Shown here: one piece after another, positions 38,250 to 47,192 of the stretch
Layout of the letters: each line of letters begins with the position of its first letter
Numbering within the stretch: the stretch's first letter is position 1
Assembly: GCA_028688515.1 (NCBI GenBank)
Contig: JAQTXZ010000001.1
Coordinates: 372,001 to 436,000, forward strand
Direction: 5' to 3'
DNA: 64,000 nt
Source: Patescibacteria group bacterium
Lineage (GTDB): Bacteria; Patescibacteriota; Patescibacteriia; 2-12-FULL-60-25
Translations under genes and position numbers: made by a program
Notes under the pieces: generated by a model
What the model saw: only the letters and a program-made list of their open reading frames with translations
Told to the model about the DNA's origin: nothing
Database searches by the model: none

Positions 38250-40824
38250 ATTAAGAATTAAGAATTATGAATTAAGAATTAAGGAATCGCCGAGGGCGAA
38301 AGTATTTAGATATTTGGATTACAAATTAGACGAAGCGAAGCTAAAGATCGCTTTTAACTATCGAATTGAGTTCGCGAATAGACCGGCGATGGATTTTACG
38401 GATGAGATTGTTTTGCCAAAAAAGACGAAAGAACTGTCCGCAGCTGACTTGGCGGGATTTTTGGAGCCTTTGCATTTGATGATGGGAATCAGTTATTACA
38501 AGCTCTATTGCCCGCCGAAGATCGAACATGGGTATCAATTAAAAAAAGAACAGGCTGAATTTTGGAATGTTGTTTACAGAAAAGGCTTGGGTGAATTTTT
38601 TTATCGCAACAAACTCGATCCGAATAAGGTTGCGAAGTTCCCCTTTTGTCATCCCGACCGTAACGAAGTGGAGTGGAGGGATCCCTTACAAAACTTTAGA
38701 ACTGTTAGACAAGGGATTCCTCGACTTCGTGCCTTTAGTTTGGGCACTTCGCTCGGAATGACAGAAGATGGTCACGAGCCGCACATTCTCATAGGTATCG
38801 GCGGAGGCAAAGACTCCATCGTCGCCGCGGAATTAATGAAAGGCTTTGACGTCACGTCTTTTTTGGTGGAAACGCAGCGCGAAGATGAGATTACGCGCAA
38901 TGTCATCAGCGAGCTGGGACGTCCAAGCTTGATTATTAAGCGCAATCTTGATCCCAAGATCTTTGAGCATCACGAAGGTTCTTACAACGGTCACATACCG
39001 ATTTCCGCTGTTTTTGCATTTACAGGACTTTTAACAGCAAGACTTTACGGTTTTGATTATGTCGCCGTCGGCAACGAACAGAGTAGCAACTTTGGCAACA
39101 TTGTTTATCGCGGAGAGACGATCAATCATCAATGGAGCAAATCCGCGGAGTTCGAGTCCATGTTGCAAGAGTATACCCGCAGATTCATTACGACTGACAT
39201 CAAATATTTTTCAGCTCTCCGTCAATTTTACGAAATCAGAGTTGCTAAGATGTTTGCGGAGCACGAAAAGTATTTTTCGACTTTTACAAGCTGTAACAGA
39301 AACTTTAAAGTCCATAAAGAACGGCCGGGTACCTTGTGGTGCGGCGAATGTCCAAAATGTGCATTTGTTTTTTTGTTGCTATCAGCGTTCGTGCCCAAGA
39401 CGGAACTGATTTTCATCTTTAAGAAGAATTTACTATCTGACGAAAGTTTAACGCCGCTTTATCGAGATTTGCTGGGATTCGGATCACTGAAACCTTTCGA
39501 TTGCGTGGGAACGTTCGAGGAATCGAGAGCTGCGCTGTATTTGGCATCAAAAAAGTTTAAGAACGACATTAACGTCAAAACATTTTTATCGAAGATAAAA
39601 AATCCGCGATCAATCGTCAAAAAAGTCATGAGCTCCGTGCAGGCGCCGACTTTGCCGACGCCGTTTAGGTTTTTGGGCGTTGAGAGCGTCTGTATACTCG
39701 GTTACGGCAATGAAGGCAAGGTTAATGAGAGATTCGTGAAAAAGTTTTACCCGCATTTAAAAGTCAGCATCTTGGACCAATCTCGCGATAAAAATTATCT
39801 TGCGAAACAAACGGACTTTGACTTGGCGATTAAGACGCCCGGAATATCAAGGACAAAAGTTACGATTCCTTACACGACAGCAACAAATCTTTTTTTCTCG
39901 AGAAACAAGAATTTTACGATCGGCGTTACGGGAAGTAAGGGCAAGAGTACGACCGTGAGCTTGATTTATGAAATGTTAAAAGCGGGCGGCAAAAAAGTCC
40001 GTTTGCTGGGCAATATCGGCAATCCGATGTTAGAGACTGTTTTTGAAAAAGTTAATCCAAAAGAGATTTTCGTCATCGAACTTTCCAGCTACATGCTGGA
40101 CGATATTGAATATTCTCCAAATATCGCAGTCTTGCTGAATTTGTTTCCGGAACACATGACATACCACGGCGGAGTCGAGAATTATTATGCAGCAAAGAAA
40201 AACATTTTTAGATTTCAAAAACCCGGAGATATTGCAGTCACAAGATATGCCGACGTTAAATTGCCGGCCACAAAATTTGATATTCCGCTCATAGGTCCGC
40301 ATAATCTGCAAAATTTAAAAGCTGCGGTTAAAGTAGCGAGGATGATGAAAGTCAGCGACGAGAACATCGCTCGCGCCATAAAAAACTTTAAACCGTTGCC
40401 GCATCGTTTGGAGTTTGTCGGCCGATATGACGGAATGGATTTTTATGACGATGCGATCTCGACAACTCCGGAATCGACCATCGAGGCAATAAAATCTTTA
40501 AAAAAAGTCGATACCATCTTTTTGGGCGGTGAAGACAGGGGATACGATTTTGTGGAACTGGAAAAAGTTTTAAGAAAAAGCGGGATCAGGAACATTGTTT
40601 TATTTCCTGACACGGGTAAGCGTATCCTAAAGTCGAAAAAGGGATTTAACATCTTGTCGACAACAAGTATGGAAAAAGCGGTAGAATTTGCATTTAAGCA
40701 AACTTCCAAGGGTCGAATCTGCTTGCTTTCTACGGCGTCGCCGAGTTATTCGCTCTGGAAGAATTTTGAGTATAAAGGTGACGAGTTCCAAAAATACGTC
40801 AGGTTGGGCAAAAAACAATCATAA
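38233..40824 (+). CDS. murL-murD: MurL-MurD fusion: UDP-MurNAc-L-Ala-L-Glu epimerase + glutamate ligase
   Basis: Residues 1-470 match MurL, which epimerises the terminal L-Glu of UDP-MurNAc-L-Ala-L-Glu: IGIGGGKDSIVAAELMKGF, the EQSSNFGN block, SCNRNF, WCGECPKCAF and PFDCVGTFEE. Residues about 475-863 are a Mur ligase with P-loop GVTGSKGKSTT (from residue 564), ELSSYMLDDI and NLFPEHMTYHG. Together they would add L-Glu and convert it to D-Glu. Residues about 138-178 are a full reverse R3 element in frame, and the N-terminus includes an AATTAAGAATTA word repeat (LRIKNYELRIKE). At 863 aa this is a true fusion. Confidence 0.9.
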   Translation: MTSQDKLRIKNYELRIKESPRAKVFRYLDYKLDEAKLKIAFNYRIEFANRPAMDFTDEIVLPKKTKELSAADLAGFLEPLHLMMGISYYKLYCPPKIEHGYQLKKEQAEFWNVVYRKGLGEFFYRNKLDPNKVAKFPFCHPDRNEVEWRDPLQNFRTVRQGIPRLRAFSLGTSLGMTEDGHEPHILIGIGGGKDSIVAAELMKGFDVTSFLVETQREDEITRNVISELGRPSLIIKRNLDPKIFEHHEGSYNGHIPISAVFAFTGLLTARLYGFDYVAVGNEQSSNFGNIVYRGETINHQWSKSAEFESMLQEYTRRFITTDIKYFSALRQFYEIRVAKMFAEHEKYFSTFTSCNRNFKVHKERPGTLWCGECPKCAFVFLLLSAFVPKTELIFIFKKNLLSDESLTPLYRDLLGFGSLKPFDCVGTFEESRAALYLASKKFKNDINVKTFLSKIKNPRSIVKKVMSSVQAPTLPTPFRFLGVESVCILGYGNEGKVNERFVKKFYPHLKVSILDQSRDKNYLAKQTDFDLAIKTPGISRTKVTIPYTTATNLFFSRNKNFTIGVTGSKGKSTTVSLIYEMLKAGGKKVRLLGNIGNPMLETVFEKVNPKEIFVIELSSYMLDDIEYSPNIAVLLNLFPEHMTYHGGVENYYAAKKNIFRFQKPGDIAVTRYADVKLPATKFDIPLIGPHNLQNLKAAVKVARMMKVSDENIARAIKNFKPLPHRLEFVGRYDGMDFYDDAISTTPESTIEAIKSLKKVDTIFLGGEDRGYDFVELEKVLRKSGIRNIVLFPDTGKRILKSKKGFNILSTTSMEKAVEFAFKQTSKGRICLLSTASPSYSLWKNFEYKGDEFQKYVRLGKKQS
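38246..38284 (+). repeat. AT word repeat at the start of murL-murD
   Basis: AATTAAGAATTAAGAATTATG words, translated. The same words stand before alaS (4468-4480). Confidence 0.75.
38646..38763 (-). repeat. R3 element, reverse orientation, in frame inside murL
   Basis: The reverse complement reads TGTCATTCCGAGCGAAGTGCC near one end, then AAACTAAAGGCACGAAGTCGA and GGAATCCCTT. It follows the copies at 47884 and 48453 along the whole 118 nt. It encodes about 40 residues of MurL. Confidence 0.93.
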
Positions 40825-40825
40825 G

Positions 40826-40854
40826 TTGACTTTTATAGCCTTTAGTCATACTAT
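40826..40854 (+). promoter_or_regulatory. Promoter of the abrB-efflux operon
   Basis: TTGACT (40826-40831), 17-nt spacer, TACTAT (40849-40854). Confidence 0.78.
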
Positions 40855-40871
40855 TCTGATTATTCATACTT

Positions 40872-41126
40872 ATGACAAAAGAGTCAGAAGCAAAAAAAGC
40901 TGATGAGAAAGAACCGCATATAATGGGCACGGCTGTTTTGGGAGAGCGCGGACAGCTTGTGGTGCCCAAAGAAGTCAGGGATTGTTATAATCTCAAAACA
41001 GGTGATAAGTTTATGGTGATGGGGCACGGACATGGGCCTATAATTTTTATTCCCGTAAACCAAATGAGATCATTCATAAAACGAATTAATCAGCAGATCG
41101 AATCTGCAATGGAGGAAACAAAATAA
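40872..41126 (+). CDS. AbrB/SpoVT-like DNA-binding protein
   Basis: 84 aa with a swapped-hairpin AbrB N-domain: GTAVLGERGQLVVPKEVRDCYNLKTGDKFMVMGHG. A C-terminal helix (RINQQIESAMEETK) may serve dimerisation. It is the first gene of the operon with the exporter, one base from the HlyD-like gene, so it probably controls its own operon (inference). Leader about 11 nt, no Shine-Dalgarno. Confidence 0.9.
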   Translation: MTKESEAKKADEKEPHIMGTAVLGERGQLVVPKEVRDCYNLKTGDKFMVMGHGHGPIIFIPVNQMRSFIKRINQQIESAMEETK

Positions 41127-41127
41127 T

Positions 41128-42969
41128 ATGGCATGGAAATCAATCTTTAAGCGCAAGAGCTTATATATCATCCTGGCAATAGTTTTGCTGGGCGGTTTGT
41201 ATATTTGGAATCGCCAGCAGTCTGCATCAGCGATCACTTATGAGACGGCTGATGTCGTGCAAGGTAATCTGTTGCAGACGGTAGAGGTTACCGGAGATAT
41301 AAAACCCGCTGCACGCATAGATCTTTCGTTTAAAAGCAGCGGTACTCTAAGCAGGGTGAACGTCAAAATCGGCGATCAAGTAAAGCAGGGAGATATTTTG
41401 GCGGAACTGGAAATACAGGATTTGGATTTTGCATATAAAAGAGCGAGTGCCGCTGTGTCTATAGCCCAGGCTAATTTGAATGCAAGGCTTGCCGGCGAAT
41501 CCGCGGAATCTATACGCGTCGCTCAAGCCGGCTTGGACCAGGCTAAGGCTGCATACGACAAAGCGGTCAGCGATTTGGATAACACAAAAATTCAAGTCCA
41601 AAACGATTTAGACAGCGCATCGGTCTCTTTGGTTACCGCGCAGAACAATCTAGCAAATACAGGGCCTGTTTCCGATCAGACCCTTTCAAACGCGATCGAA
41701 TCCGCTCGTTCATCATTAAGATCGACTCTTGGACCGATGACGACAGCTTTGACTGACGGAGATGCGATTACGGGAGTAGACGATACTGCATCCAACCAAA
41801 TGTATAAACAGAATTTGGGAGCGTATTCCGCAGGAGCGCTGGATACGGCAAGAGCGAGCTACATGCGTGCGAAAACCGCTAAACTCGCTGCGCAAACGAT
41901 GGTGGAGGCTCTTACTTCCAATTCGAGCCGCCAGGATGTTTTGGATACGGCGTTAAAAGTGCAAGATGCAATAGAGGGCGTTCAGAGTTATCTGCTTGAT
42001 GTTAAAAAAGTTTTAAGCAATTCATCAATCTCAACTTATTTGACTTCAACTGATTTATCGACCAAAAAGGCGACAATAGATGCCGACTACACAAGCGTTT
42101 CCACTCAAAAATCGACAGTTGTCAGCGTCGGCCAATCCTTGGACTTGGCGATATTGAACAATGTAAGCGACAGATCCAAATTGGAAGATGCGCTTAAAGC
42201 CGCACGAGTATCTTACGATATTGCACAGACGAGCGTTAAGATGAAGATCTCCGCCGCAGAATCGGCAGTAGCAATTCAAAAAGCCGCTATGGATGCATCT
42301 CAAGCTTCGCTTGATTTAAAGAAGGCATCGCCTCGTGCGGTTGATGTTGCAGCTTTGCGCGCTCAATTGCAGGATGCGCAAGTTTCTTTGGCGCAGGCCG
42401 AAAGTAATTTGAACAATGCTCGTATTTTTGCACCGGTTGAAGGCACGATTACAGATGTTATTTCTGACATTGGCGAACAAGTTGTCGCTAACGCGGCTCA
42501 ATTGCGCATGATCGGAACTTCTCAATACGACATCGAAGCGCAGGTTCCGGAAACCGACATCTCTAAAGTTGTAATCGGACAAAAGGCGGAAATCACACTT
42601 GACGCATACGGTGACGACGTTAAATTTGAGGGTGTTGTAACTGCCGAAAATCCTGATCAAACAAAAATCCAAGATGCCATCTATTACAATATCCGCGTTA
42701 CGATTGATCAGAACGGTAAAGATATCAAGCCAGGAATGACTGCGAACGTTACGGTTACGACGGGTGAAGCTGACAATGCTTTGATTATTCCTTTGCGTTC
42801 AATCAAGACGGAAGATGACGGAACAAAAACGGTCAGAACGTTGGTCGATAATCAGCCGCAGACGATTAAAGTCGAACTTGGCCTAAAAGGCGATGAGGGC
42901 AAGATTCAAGTAACGGGCGGAGTAAAACAGGGCGATAAAGTTATTCTGAGCGAAAAGACAGGAAACTAA
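41128..42969 (+). CDS. HlyD/MacA-type membrane fusion (adaptor) protein
   Basis: A single N-terminal TM anchor (LYIILAIVLLGGLYIW), then a biotinyl-lipoyl half motif (TGDIKPAARIDLSFKSSGTL ... VGDQVKQGDILAELE variant). A long coiled-coil hairpin of about 280 residues rich in Ala/Ser/Asp follows, then the second lipoyl half (APVEGTITDVISDIGEQV) and a beta-barrel. 613 aa is long for the family because of the hairpin. It is an adaptor for the MacB-like ABC exporter encoded next, similar to YknX in Gram-positives. Confidence 0.93.
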   Translation: MAWKSIFKRKSLYIILAIVLLGGLYIWNRQQSASAITYETADVVQGNLLQTVEVTGDIKPAARIDLSFKSSGTLSRVNVKIGDQVKQGDILAELEIQDLDFAYKRASAAVSIAQANLNARLAGESAESIRVAQAGLDQAKAAYDKAVSDLDNTKIQVQNDLDSASVSLVTAQNNLANTGPVSDQTLSNAIESARSSLRSTLGPMTTALTDGDAITGVDDTASNQMYKQNLGAYSAGALDTARASYMRAKTAKLAAQTMVEALTSNSSRQDVLDTALKVQDAIEGVQSYLLDVKKVLSNSSISTYLTSTDLSTKKATIDADYTSVSTQKSTVVSVGQSLDLAILNNVSDRSKLEDALKAARVSYDIAQTSVKMKISAAESAVAIQKAAMDASQASLDLKKASPRAVDVAALRAQLQDAQVSLAQAESNLNNARIFAPVEGTITDVISDIGEQVVANAAQLRMIGTSQYDIEAQVPETDISKVVIGQKAEITLDAYGDDVKFEGVVTAENPDQTKIQDAIYYNIRVTIDQNGKDIKPGMTANVTVTTGEADNALIIPLRSIKTEDDGTKTVRTLVDNQPQTIKVELGLKGDEGKIQVTGGVKQGDKVILSEKTGN

Positions 42970-43019
42970 ACAAGCGAATCGCGAAACGTGAAACATCAAA
43001 TTTAGACGTTTCGCGTTAC
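42969..43019 (+). repeat. R4 word hairpin before the ABC ATPase gene
   Basis: GCGAAACGTGAAAC pairs with GTTTCGCGTT across an AT-rich loop. Confidence 0.65.
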
Positions 43020-43027
43020 ACTAAAAT

Positions 43028-43783
43028 ATGAACAAAGCCGACGAGCAGGAGTGCAAACTGGATGCAATCATTAAAATCAGCCAGCTGAAAAAACAATACG
43101 AAAACGACGGAGTCGTTACGCCTGTATTGCATGGTTTGGATTTTGAGGTGCCTAAAGGACAGTTTATGGCGATCATGGGTCCCTCCGGTTCGGGCAAGTC
43201 TACGTTGATGCATATTCTTGGATTTTTGGATTCGCTCACAACCGGCAAATATTTTTTCGAAGATCGCGACGTCAGCGGTTTAAGCGACGATGAATTAGCA
43301 GCTTTGCGCGGAGAAAAAGTCGGATTTATATTTCAGGCTTTTAACCTGCTGCCAAAAGCGTCAGTGCTTGAAAACGTAAAACTGCCGCTGCTTTATTCCA
43401 ATGTTCCGCCTAAAGATTGGGATAAGATGGCGCTCGAAGCCATTGATTCAGTAGGTTTGACGCACCGTAAAGACAATTTATCAAACCAACTCTCGGGAGG
43501 CGAAAAACAGCGTGTGGCAATTGCCAGATCACTGATTCGCAAACCCTCAATTATATTTGCGGATGAACCGACGGGAAACTTGGATTCAAAGTCAGGTACT
43601 CAAGTCATGGAAATACTTCAAAAATTAAATTTGGAACAATGCGTGACGATCATTCTTGTGACTCACGAGACTTACACTGCGGAACATGCGGAAAGAGTCT
43701 TGCGCGTACTGGACGGTAAAATCTTAAGAGACGAAAAAGTTAAGAATCGCAGAATCGCAAGCGACGGAGAGTTGCTTAAATAA
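43028..43783 (+). CDS. MacB-type ABC exporter ATPase
   Basis: 251 aa. Walker A GPSGSGKST, signature LSGGEKQRVAIARSL, Walker B IIFADEPTGNLD, switch His in VTHE. Belongs to the LolD/MacB (MJ0796) group that powers mechanotransmission rather than transport through the membrane. It stands between the adaptor and the two permease genes. No Shine-Dalgarno. Confidence 0.96.
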   Translation: MNKADEQECKLDAIIKISQLKKQYENDGVVTPVLHGLDFEVPKGQFMAIMGPSGSGKSTLMHILGFLDSLTTGKYFFEDRDVSGLSDDELAALRGEKVGFIFQAFNLLPKASVLENVKLPLLYSNVPPKDWDKMALEAIDSVGLTHRKDNLSNQLSGGEKQRVAIARSLIRKPSIIFADEPTGNLDSKSGTQVMEILQKLNLEQCVTIILVTHETYTAEHAERVLRVLDGKILRDEKVKNRRIASDGELLK

Positions 43784-43784
43784 T

Positions 43785-45017
43785 ATGCGCTTTTCAGAAC
43801 TCTCATTGAGCGCCTACCAAAGTCTGTTAAGGACCAAGGGGCGTTCGATCATGACGATGTTCGGCATTGTGATCGGTATAGCTGCCGTTATTTTGGCGTT
43901 GTCGATTGGAGAATCCGCAAAAGCTTTCATTCTCTCGCAAATATCTTCTTTCGGTTCTGATCAGCTCGTCATTACAAACGGACCGCGCGAAGACACCTCC
44001 GGCGGGCCGTCGTTTTTTGTTCAGGAAACGCTTACGATGAAAGATTATAAACGCCTCGACAAAGAAACTTGGATAAAGGCGGTTTCCGGCGAAATCTTTC
44101 AGACGGATTTGATTCAAGCAAACGGACAAAACATGAACGGTTCGGTTATCGGCACGCTGCCCGATGAAATTGCAATAGGCGGGTATGAAACTAAAGACGG
44201 TTTTTTTATTTCCAGCGACCAAGTCGACAGCCATGCGCGCGTCGCCGTGATCGGCTACGGTATTGCGGACAACTTTTTCGGCCAGGAAAACCCGATCGGA
44301 AAATCGATCAAGCTCGGCAATAACGGGTTTCGCGTAATAGGAGTAATGGAAAAATTGGGAACGCAATTTTTTCAAAATCTTGATCAGATGGTTTATATTC
44401 CGGCTACTACGATGATGGATGTTTACGGTAAGGACCATTTTACAGACATGCTAATTCAGGTCACGATAGATTTGGGTGATGCACAAGCCCGTACCGAAGA
44501 TATTTTGCGCGACATGCACAATATCGACAATCCGACGCGCGATTATTCAAAGGATGATTTTCACGTTGTCAGTCAGGAGGAGGCTATTAAAGTTGTTTCG
44601 CAAATTACCGACGTATTGGAAATATTGCTCGCAGCGATCGCCGCAATTTCGCTTTTGGTCGGAGGCATAGGCATCATGAACATCATGTTCGTTTCCGTCA
44701 CAGAACGCATCAAAGAGATCGGTTTGCGCAAAGCCATCGGTGCCAGGCGTAACGACGTCCTTAATCAATTTTTGGCAGAAGCGGTAATTCTGACAGTACT
44801 TGGTGGGGTGGCGGGAATAATCCTTGGCAGCTCGGTTGCTTGGTTAGCGATTCAAATCATCTCGTATTATCAAACCGGTTGGACATTTACGGTTTCTTTA
44901 ACCGGCGTAATCGTCGGCGTTGTCGTGTCGACTTTGATCGGTTTGATATTCGGTTACGTTCCGGCGCGCCGTGCGGCAAAGCTGCATCCGATTGATGCGC
45001 TTAGAGCTAATGACTAA
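43785..45017 (+). CDS. MacB-like permease, first copy
   Basis: 410 aa. N-terminal TM (FGIVIGIAAVILALSIGES), a large extracellular domain, then three C-terminal TM segments with the FtsX-family end (GIMNIMFVSVTERIKEIGLRKAIGARRNDVLNQFLAEA ... PARRAAKLHPIDALR). Two such subunits form the exporter. One nucleotide after the ATPase gene. About half identical by eye to the next permease; probably a tandem duplication giving a heterodimer. Confidence 0.94.
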   Translation: MRFSELSLSAYQSLLRTKGRSIMTMFGIVIGIAAVILALSIGESAKAFILSQISSFGSDQLVITNGPREDTSGGPSFFVQETLTMKDYKRLDKETWIKAVSGEIFQTDLIQANGQNMNGSVIGTLPDEIAIGGYETKDGFFISSDQVDSHARVAVIGYGIADNFFGQENPIGKSIKLGNNGFRVIGVMEKLGTQFFQNLDQMVYIPATTMMDVYGKDHFTDMLIQVTIDLGDAQARTEDILRDMHNIDNPTRDYSKDDFHVVSQEEAIKVVSQITDVLEILLAAIAAISLLVGGIGIMNIMFVSVTERIKEIGLRKAIGARRNDVLNQFLAEAVILTVLGGVAGIILGSSVAWLAIQIISYYQTGWTFTVSLTGVIVGVVVSTLIGLIFGYVPARRAAKLHPIDALRAND

Positions 45018-45024
45018 CCCCCTC

Positions 45025-45126
45025 TTTGTCATCCTCGCGGATGCGGGGATCCAATATAATAAATTTGTTTCATTTTTATCTTACTGGATCCTCGGGACTC
45101 GTCGGACTCGCCCGAGGATGACAAAA
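45025..45126 (+). repeat. R2 element between the two permease genes
   Basis: TTTGTCATCCTCGCGGATGCGGGGATCC and ACTGGATCCTCGGGACTC ... CGCCCGAGGATGACAAA; the ends are inverted repeats of each other. Confidence 0.92.
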
Positions 45127-45175
45127 AGGATGGATGAACTTCGATTAAGGATCAAGAATAGATTCAAAGACTACT

Positions 45176-46417
45176 ATGAGAATCTCCGATACATTTACCA
45201 TGTCACTGAAAAGTCTGACGCGCAACAAAAGCCGCGCGCTTTTGACGATGTTCGGAATCGTGATCGGCGTTGCGGCAGTCATCTTGATGATGAGCGTCGG
45301 CCAAGCTGCTGAAAGATACATCCTCTCGCAAGTCGCATCATTCGGATCTGACATGATTTTTATGCGCAACGGCCCCGGTGACGGTTCGCAGGGCGCGGGA
45401 CCGCCTACATCCGCCGTGAAACAGACTTTGACGCTTAAAGACTATAAAAAACTCAAACAGCAGAGCTGGATAACCGCTGTCGATGCGGATTATATGAGCG
45501 ATTTGCTTTTGGAATACGGCGGTTTGAGCAAGCGCCACAGCGTTTCGGGAACAATGGAATCAGGTCCCGCGATTTACGACAGCGAAGTTGCGGCAGGAAA
45601 CTATTTTAGTGTGGAAGACGTTGATTCTAAAACCCACGTTGTTGTCTTGGGCGCAGATATTGCAACGGAATTTTTTGGGCAAGAAGATCCGATGGGCAAG
45701 CAATTAAAAGTCAACAAAAAGCCTTATCGTGTGGTTGGTGTCATGAAGCCTGCTGGCACGAGATTTTTCACAAATCTAGACAAACAGGTTTATGTTCCAG
45801 CGACGACTCTGATGCAGGATTTTAATGTCGATTACTTTCAATTTATTGCTGTACGCATCGGCACGACTCCGCCGGAAGAAGCAAAGGAAAAGTTGAGACT
45901 CATTCTGCGCGACAACCACAACCTGGACAATCCGACCGGTGATTTGTCCAAAGACGACTTTTTTATCGCCAGCCAGGAAGATGCACAGGAAAACGCCGGC
46001 GTCATCGGAAACATTTTGCAGATTTTGCTTGTGTCAATCGCCGGCATCTCGTTGATTGTCGGAGGAGTGGGGATTATGAACATCATGTTTGTCAGCGTTA
46101 CGGAAAGAACGCGCGAGATTGGTTTGCGCAAAGCCATCGGTGCAAAACGTTTTGACATCTTGGGACAATTTTTAACAGAGGCGATAATGCTCTGTCTGAT
46201 AGGCGGACTCGTAGGAGTCGCGATCGGCGTTGGGGCTTCTTGGTTTGGCATCAAAGTTTTGCAGGCCGTTCAATCTCCAAGCTGGACTTATGCCGTGCCT
46301 TACATGGGAATATTCTTGGGCTTGGGCGTTTCCACGGCAATCGGCGTCATCTTTGGCTATTATCCCGCCAAACGCGCTGCGGAGTTAAATCCTATACAGG
46401 CGCTGCAGTACGAGTAG
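45176..46417 (+). CDS. MacB-like permease, second copy
   Basis: 413 aa, the same architecture and motifs as the first copy (MFGIVIGVAAVILMMSVG at the N-terminus, GIMNIMFVSVTERTREIGLRKAIGAKRFDIL, PAKRAAELNPIQALQ at the end). The periplasmic domains differ more than the membrane parts. An R2 element and 158 nt separate it from the first copy. Confidence 0.94.
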   Translation: MRISDTFTMSLKSLTRNKSRALLTMFGIVIGVAAVILMMSVGQAAERYILSQVASFGSDMIFMRNGPGDGSQGAGPPTSAVKQTLTLKDYKKLKQQSWITAVDADYMSDLLLEYGGLSKRHSVSGTMESGPAIYDSEVAAGNYFSVEDVDSKTHVVVLGADIATEFFGQEDPMGKQLKVNKKPYRVVGVMKPAGTRFFTNLDKQVYVPATTLMQDFNVDYFQFIAVRIGTTPPEEAKEKLRLILRDNHNLDNPTGDLSKDDFFIASQEDAQENAGVIGNILQILLVSIAGISLIVGGVGIMNIMFVSVTERTREIGLRKAIGAKRFDILGQFLTEAIMLCLIGGLVGVAIGVGASWFGIKVLQAVQSPSWTYAVPYMGIFLGLGVSTAIGVIFGYYPAKRAAELNPIQALQYE

Positions 46418-46440
46418 CTATTTTAGCCCTTTTTCAGCCC

Positions 46441-46469
46441 TTGACTCACATCAAAACTCTAGGTATCCT
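46441..46469 (+). promoter_or_regulatory. Promoter of the hrcA heat-shock operon
   Basis: TTGACT (46441-46446), 17-nt spacer, TATCCT (46464-46469). Confidence 0.82.
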
Positions 46470-46470
46470 G

Positions 46471-46497
46471 TTAGCACTCAACGCACGAGAGTGCTAA
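46471..46497 (+). promoter_or_regulatory. CIRCE operator (HrcA binding site)
   Basis: Exact consensus TTAGCACTC-N9-GAGTGCTAA. It begins one base after the -10 box, so bound HrcA would cover the transcription start, and lies 6 nt before the hrcA ATG. Confidence 0.97.
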
Positions 46498-46503
46498 CTT
46501 GGT

Positions 46504-47190
46504 ATGATAGAAGAACGCTTGGGTCATATATTGCAATTAGTCATTGAAAAAGCCGTCGAAACCGGCGAGCCTGTCGGTTCGCAGTTTCTTGTTGACGAAT
46601 GCGGCTTGGATGTGAGCCCTGCGACTGTGCGGAATTATTTTGCTGCGCTGGAAGAAGGTGGATACATCATGCATCCTCATACATCGTCCGGCAGATTGCC
46701 GACCGAAAAAGGTTATCGCGAGTACGTGACTAATCTGATGAGATCAAAAAATTTAAATAAAAAAGAAGCGGGTCTACTTTCGGAAGCGTCAAAAGCGACA
46801 AAAGAAGACAACTTAAGGTTAAAGTCGATGGCAAAAATGGCGGCGGAGCTTTCTGAAAATGCAGTGATTTTAGGTTTGGGAAGCTCGGACAGTTATTACA
46901 CCGGATTGACCAATTTGTTTTCGCAATCCGAGTTCAAAGATTGGAACCGAATAGTTTCCATGAGCGACGTTTTGGATAGATTGGATGATGTTCTTACAAA
47001 ATTGCGCCATGTCCGTTTTGAAGATCCGACGACCTTGATCGGTGAAGAGTGCCCGTTCGGTTCCATGTGCGGTTCCGTCGTCGTCACGACCCAGCAAGGC
47101 TGTCTTATAGGAATACTCGGTCCCATGCGCATGGATTATGCGCAAGCAATCTCGCTTATGAAAAAAATGCAAGAACTTTTAACGATATAA
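46504..47190 (+). CDS. hrcA: Heat-inducible transcription repressor HrcA, short form
   Basis: The N-terminal winged helix binds CIRCE: LGHILQLVIEKAVETGEPVGSQFLVDE, then SPATVRNYFAALEEGGYIMHPHTSSGRLPTEKGYREYV. The remaining part is reduced: 228 aa against about 340, so the GAF-like domain and inserted dimerisation domain are shortened. Its own operator precedes it, giving autoregulation. It is followed after 2 nt by grpE, so the chaperone operon starts here. Confidence 0.95.
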   Translation: MIEERLGHILQLVIEKAVETGEPVGSQFLVDECGLDVSPATVRNYFAALEEGGYIMHPHTSSGRLPTEKGYREYVTNLMRSKNLNKKEAGLLSEASKATKEDNLRLKSMAKMAAELSENAVILGLGSSDSYYTGLTNLFSQSEFKDWNRIVSMSDVLDRLDDVLTKLRHVRFEDPTTLIGEECPFGSMCGSVVVTTQQGCLIGILGPMRMDYAQAISLMKKMQELLTI

Positions 47191-47192
47191 AT

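Noticed and set aside
44950-45312. Short plus-strand frame spanning the permease gap
   Set aside because: It reads the R2 element and the start of the second permease in a wrong frame.
47049-47192. Upstream extension of grpE
   Set aside because: It overlaps the end of hrcA in another frame and has no GrpE similarity; ATG 47193 follows hrcA directly.
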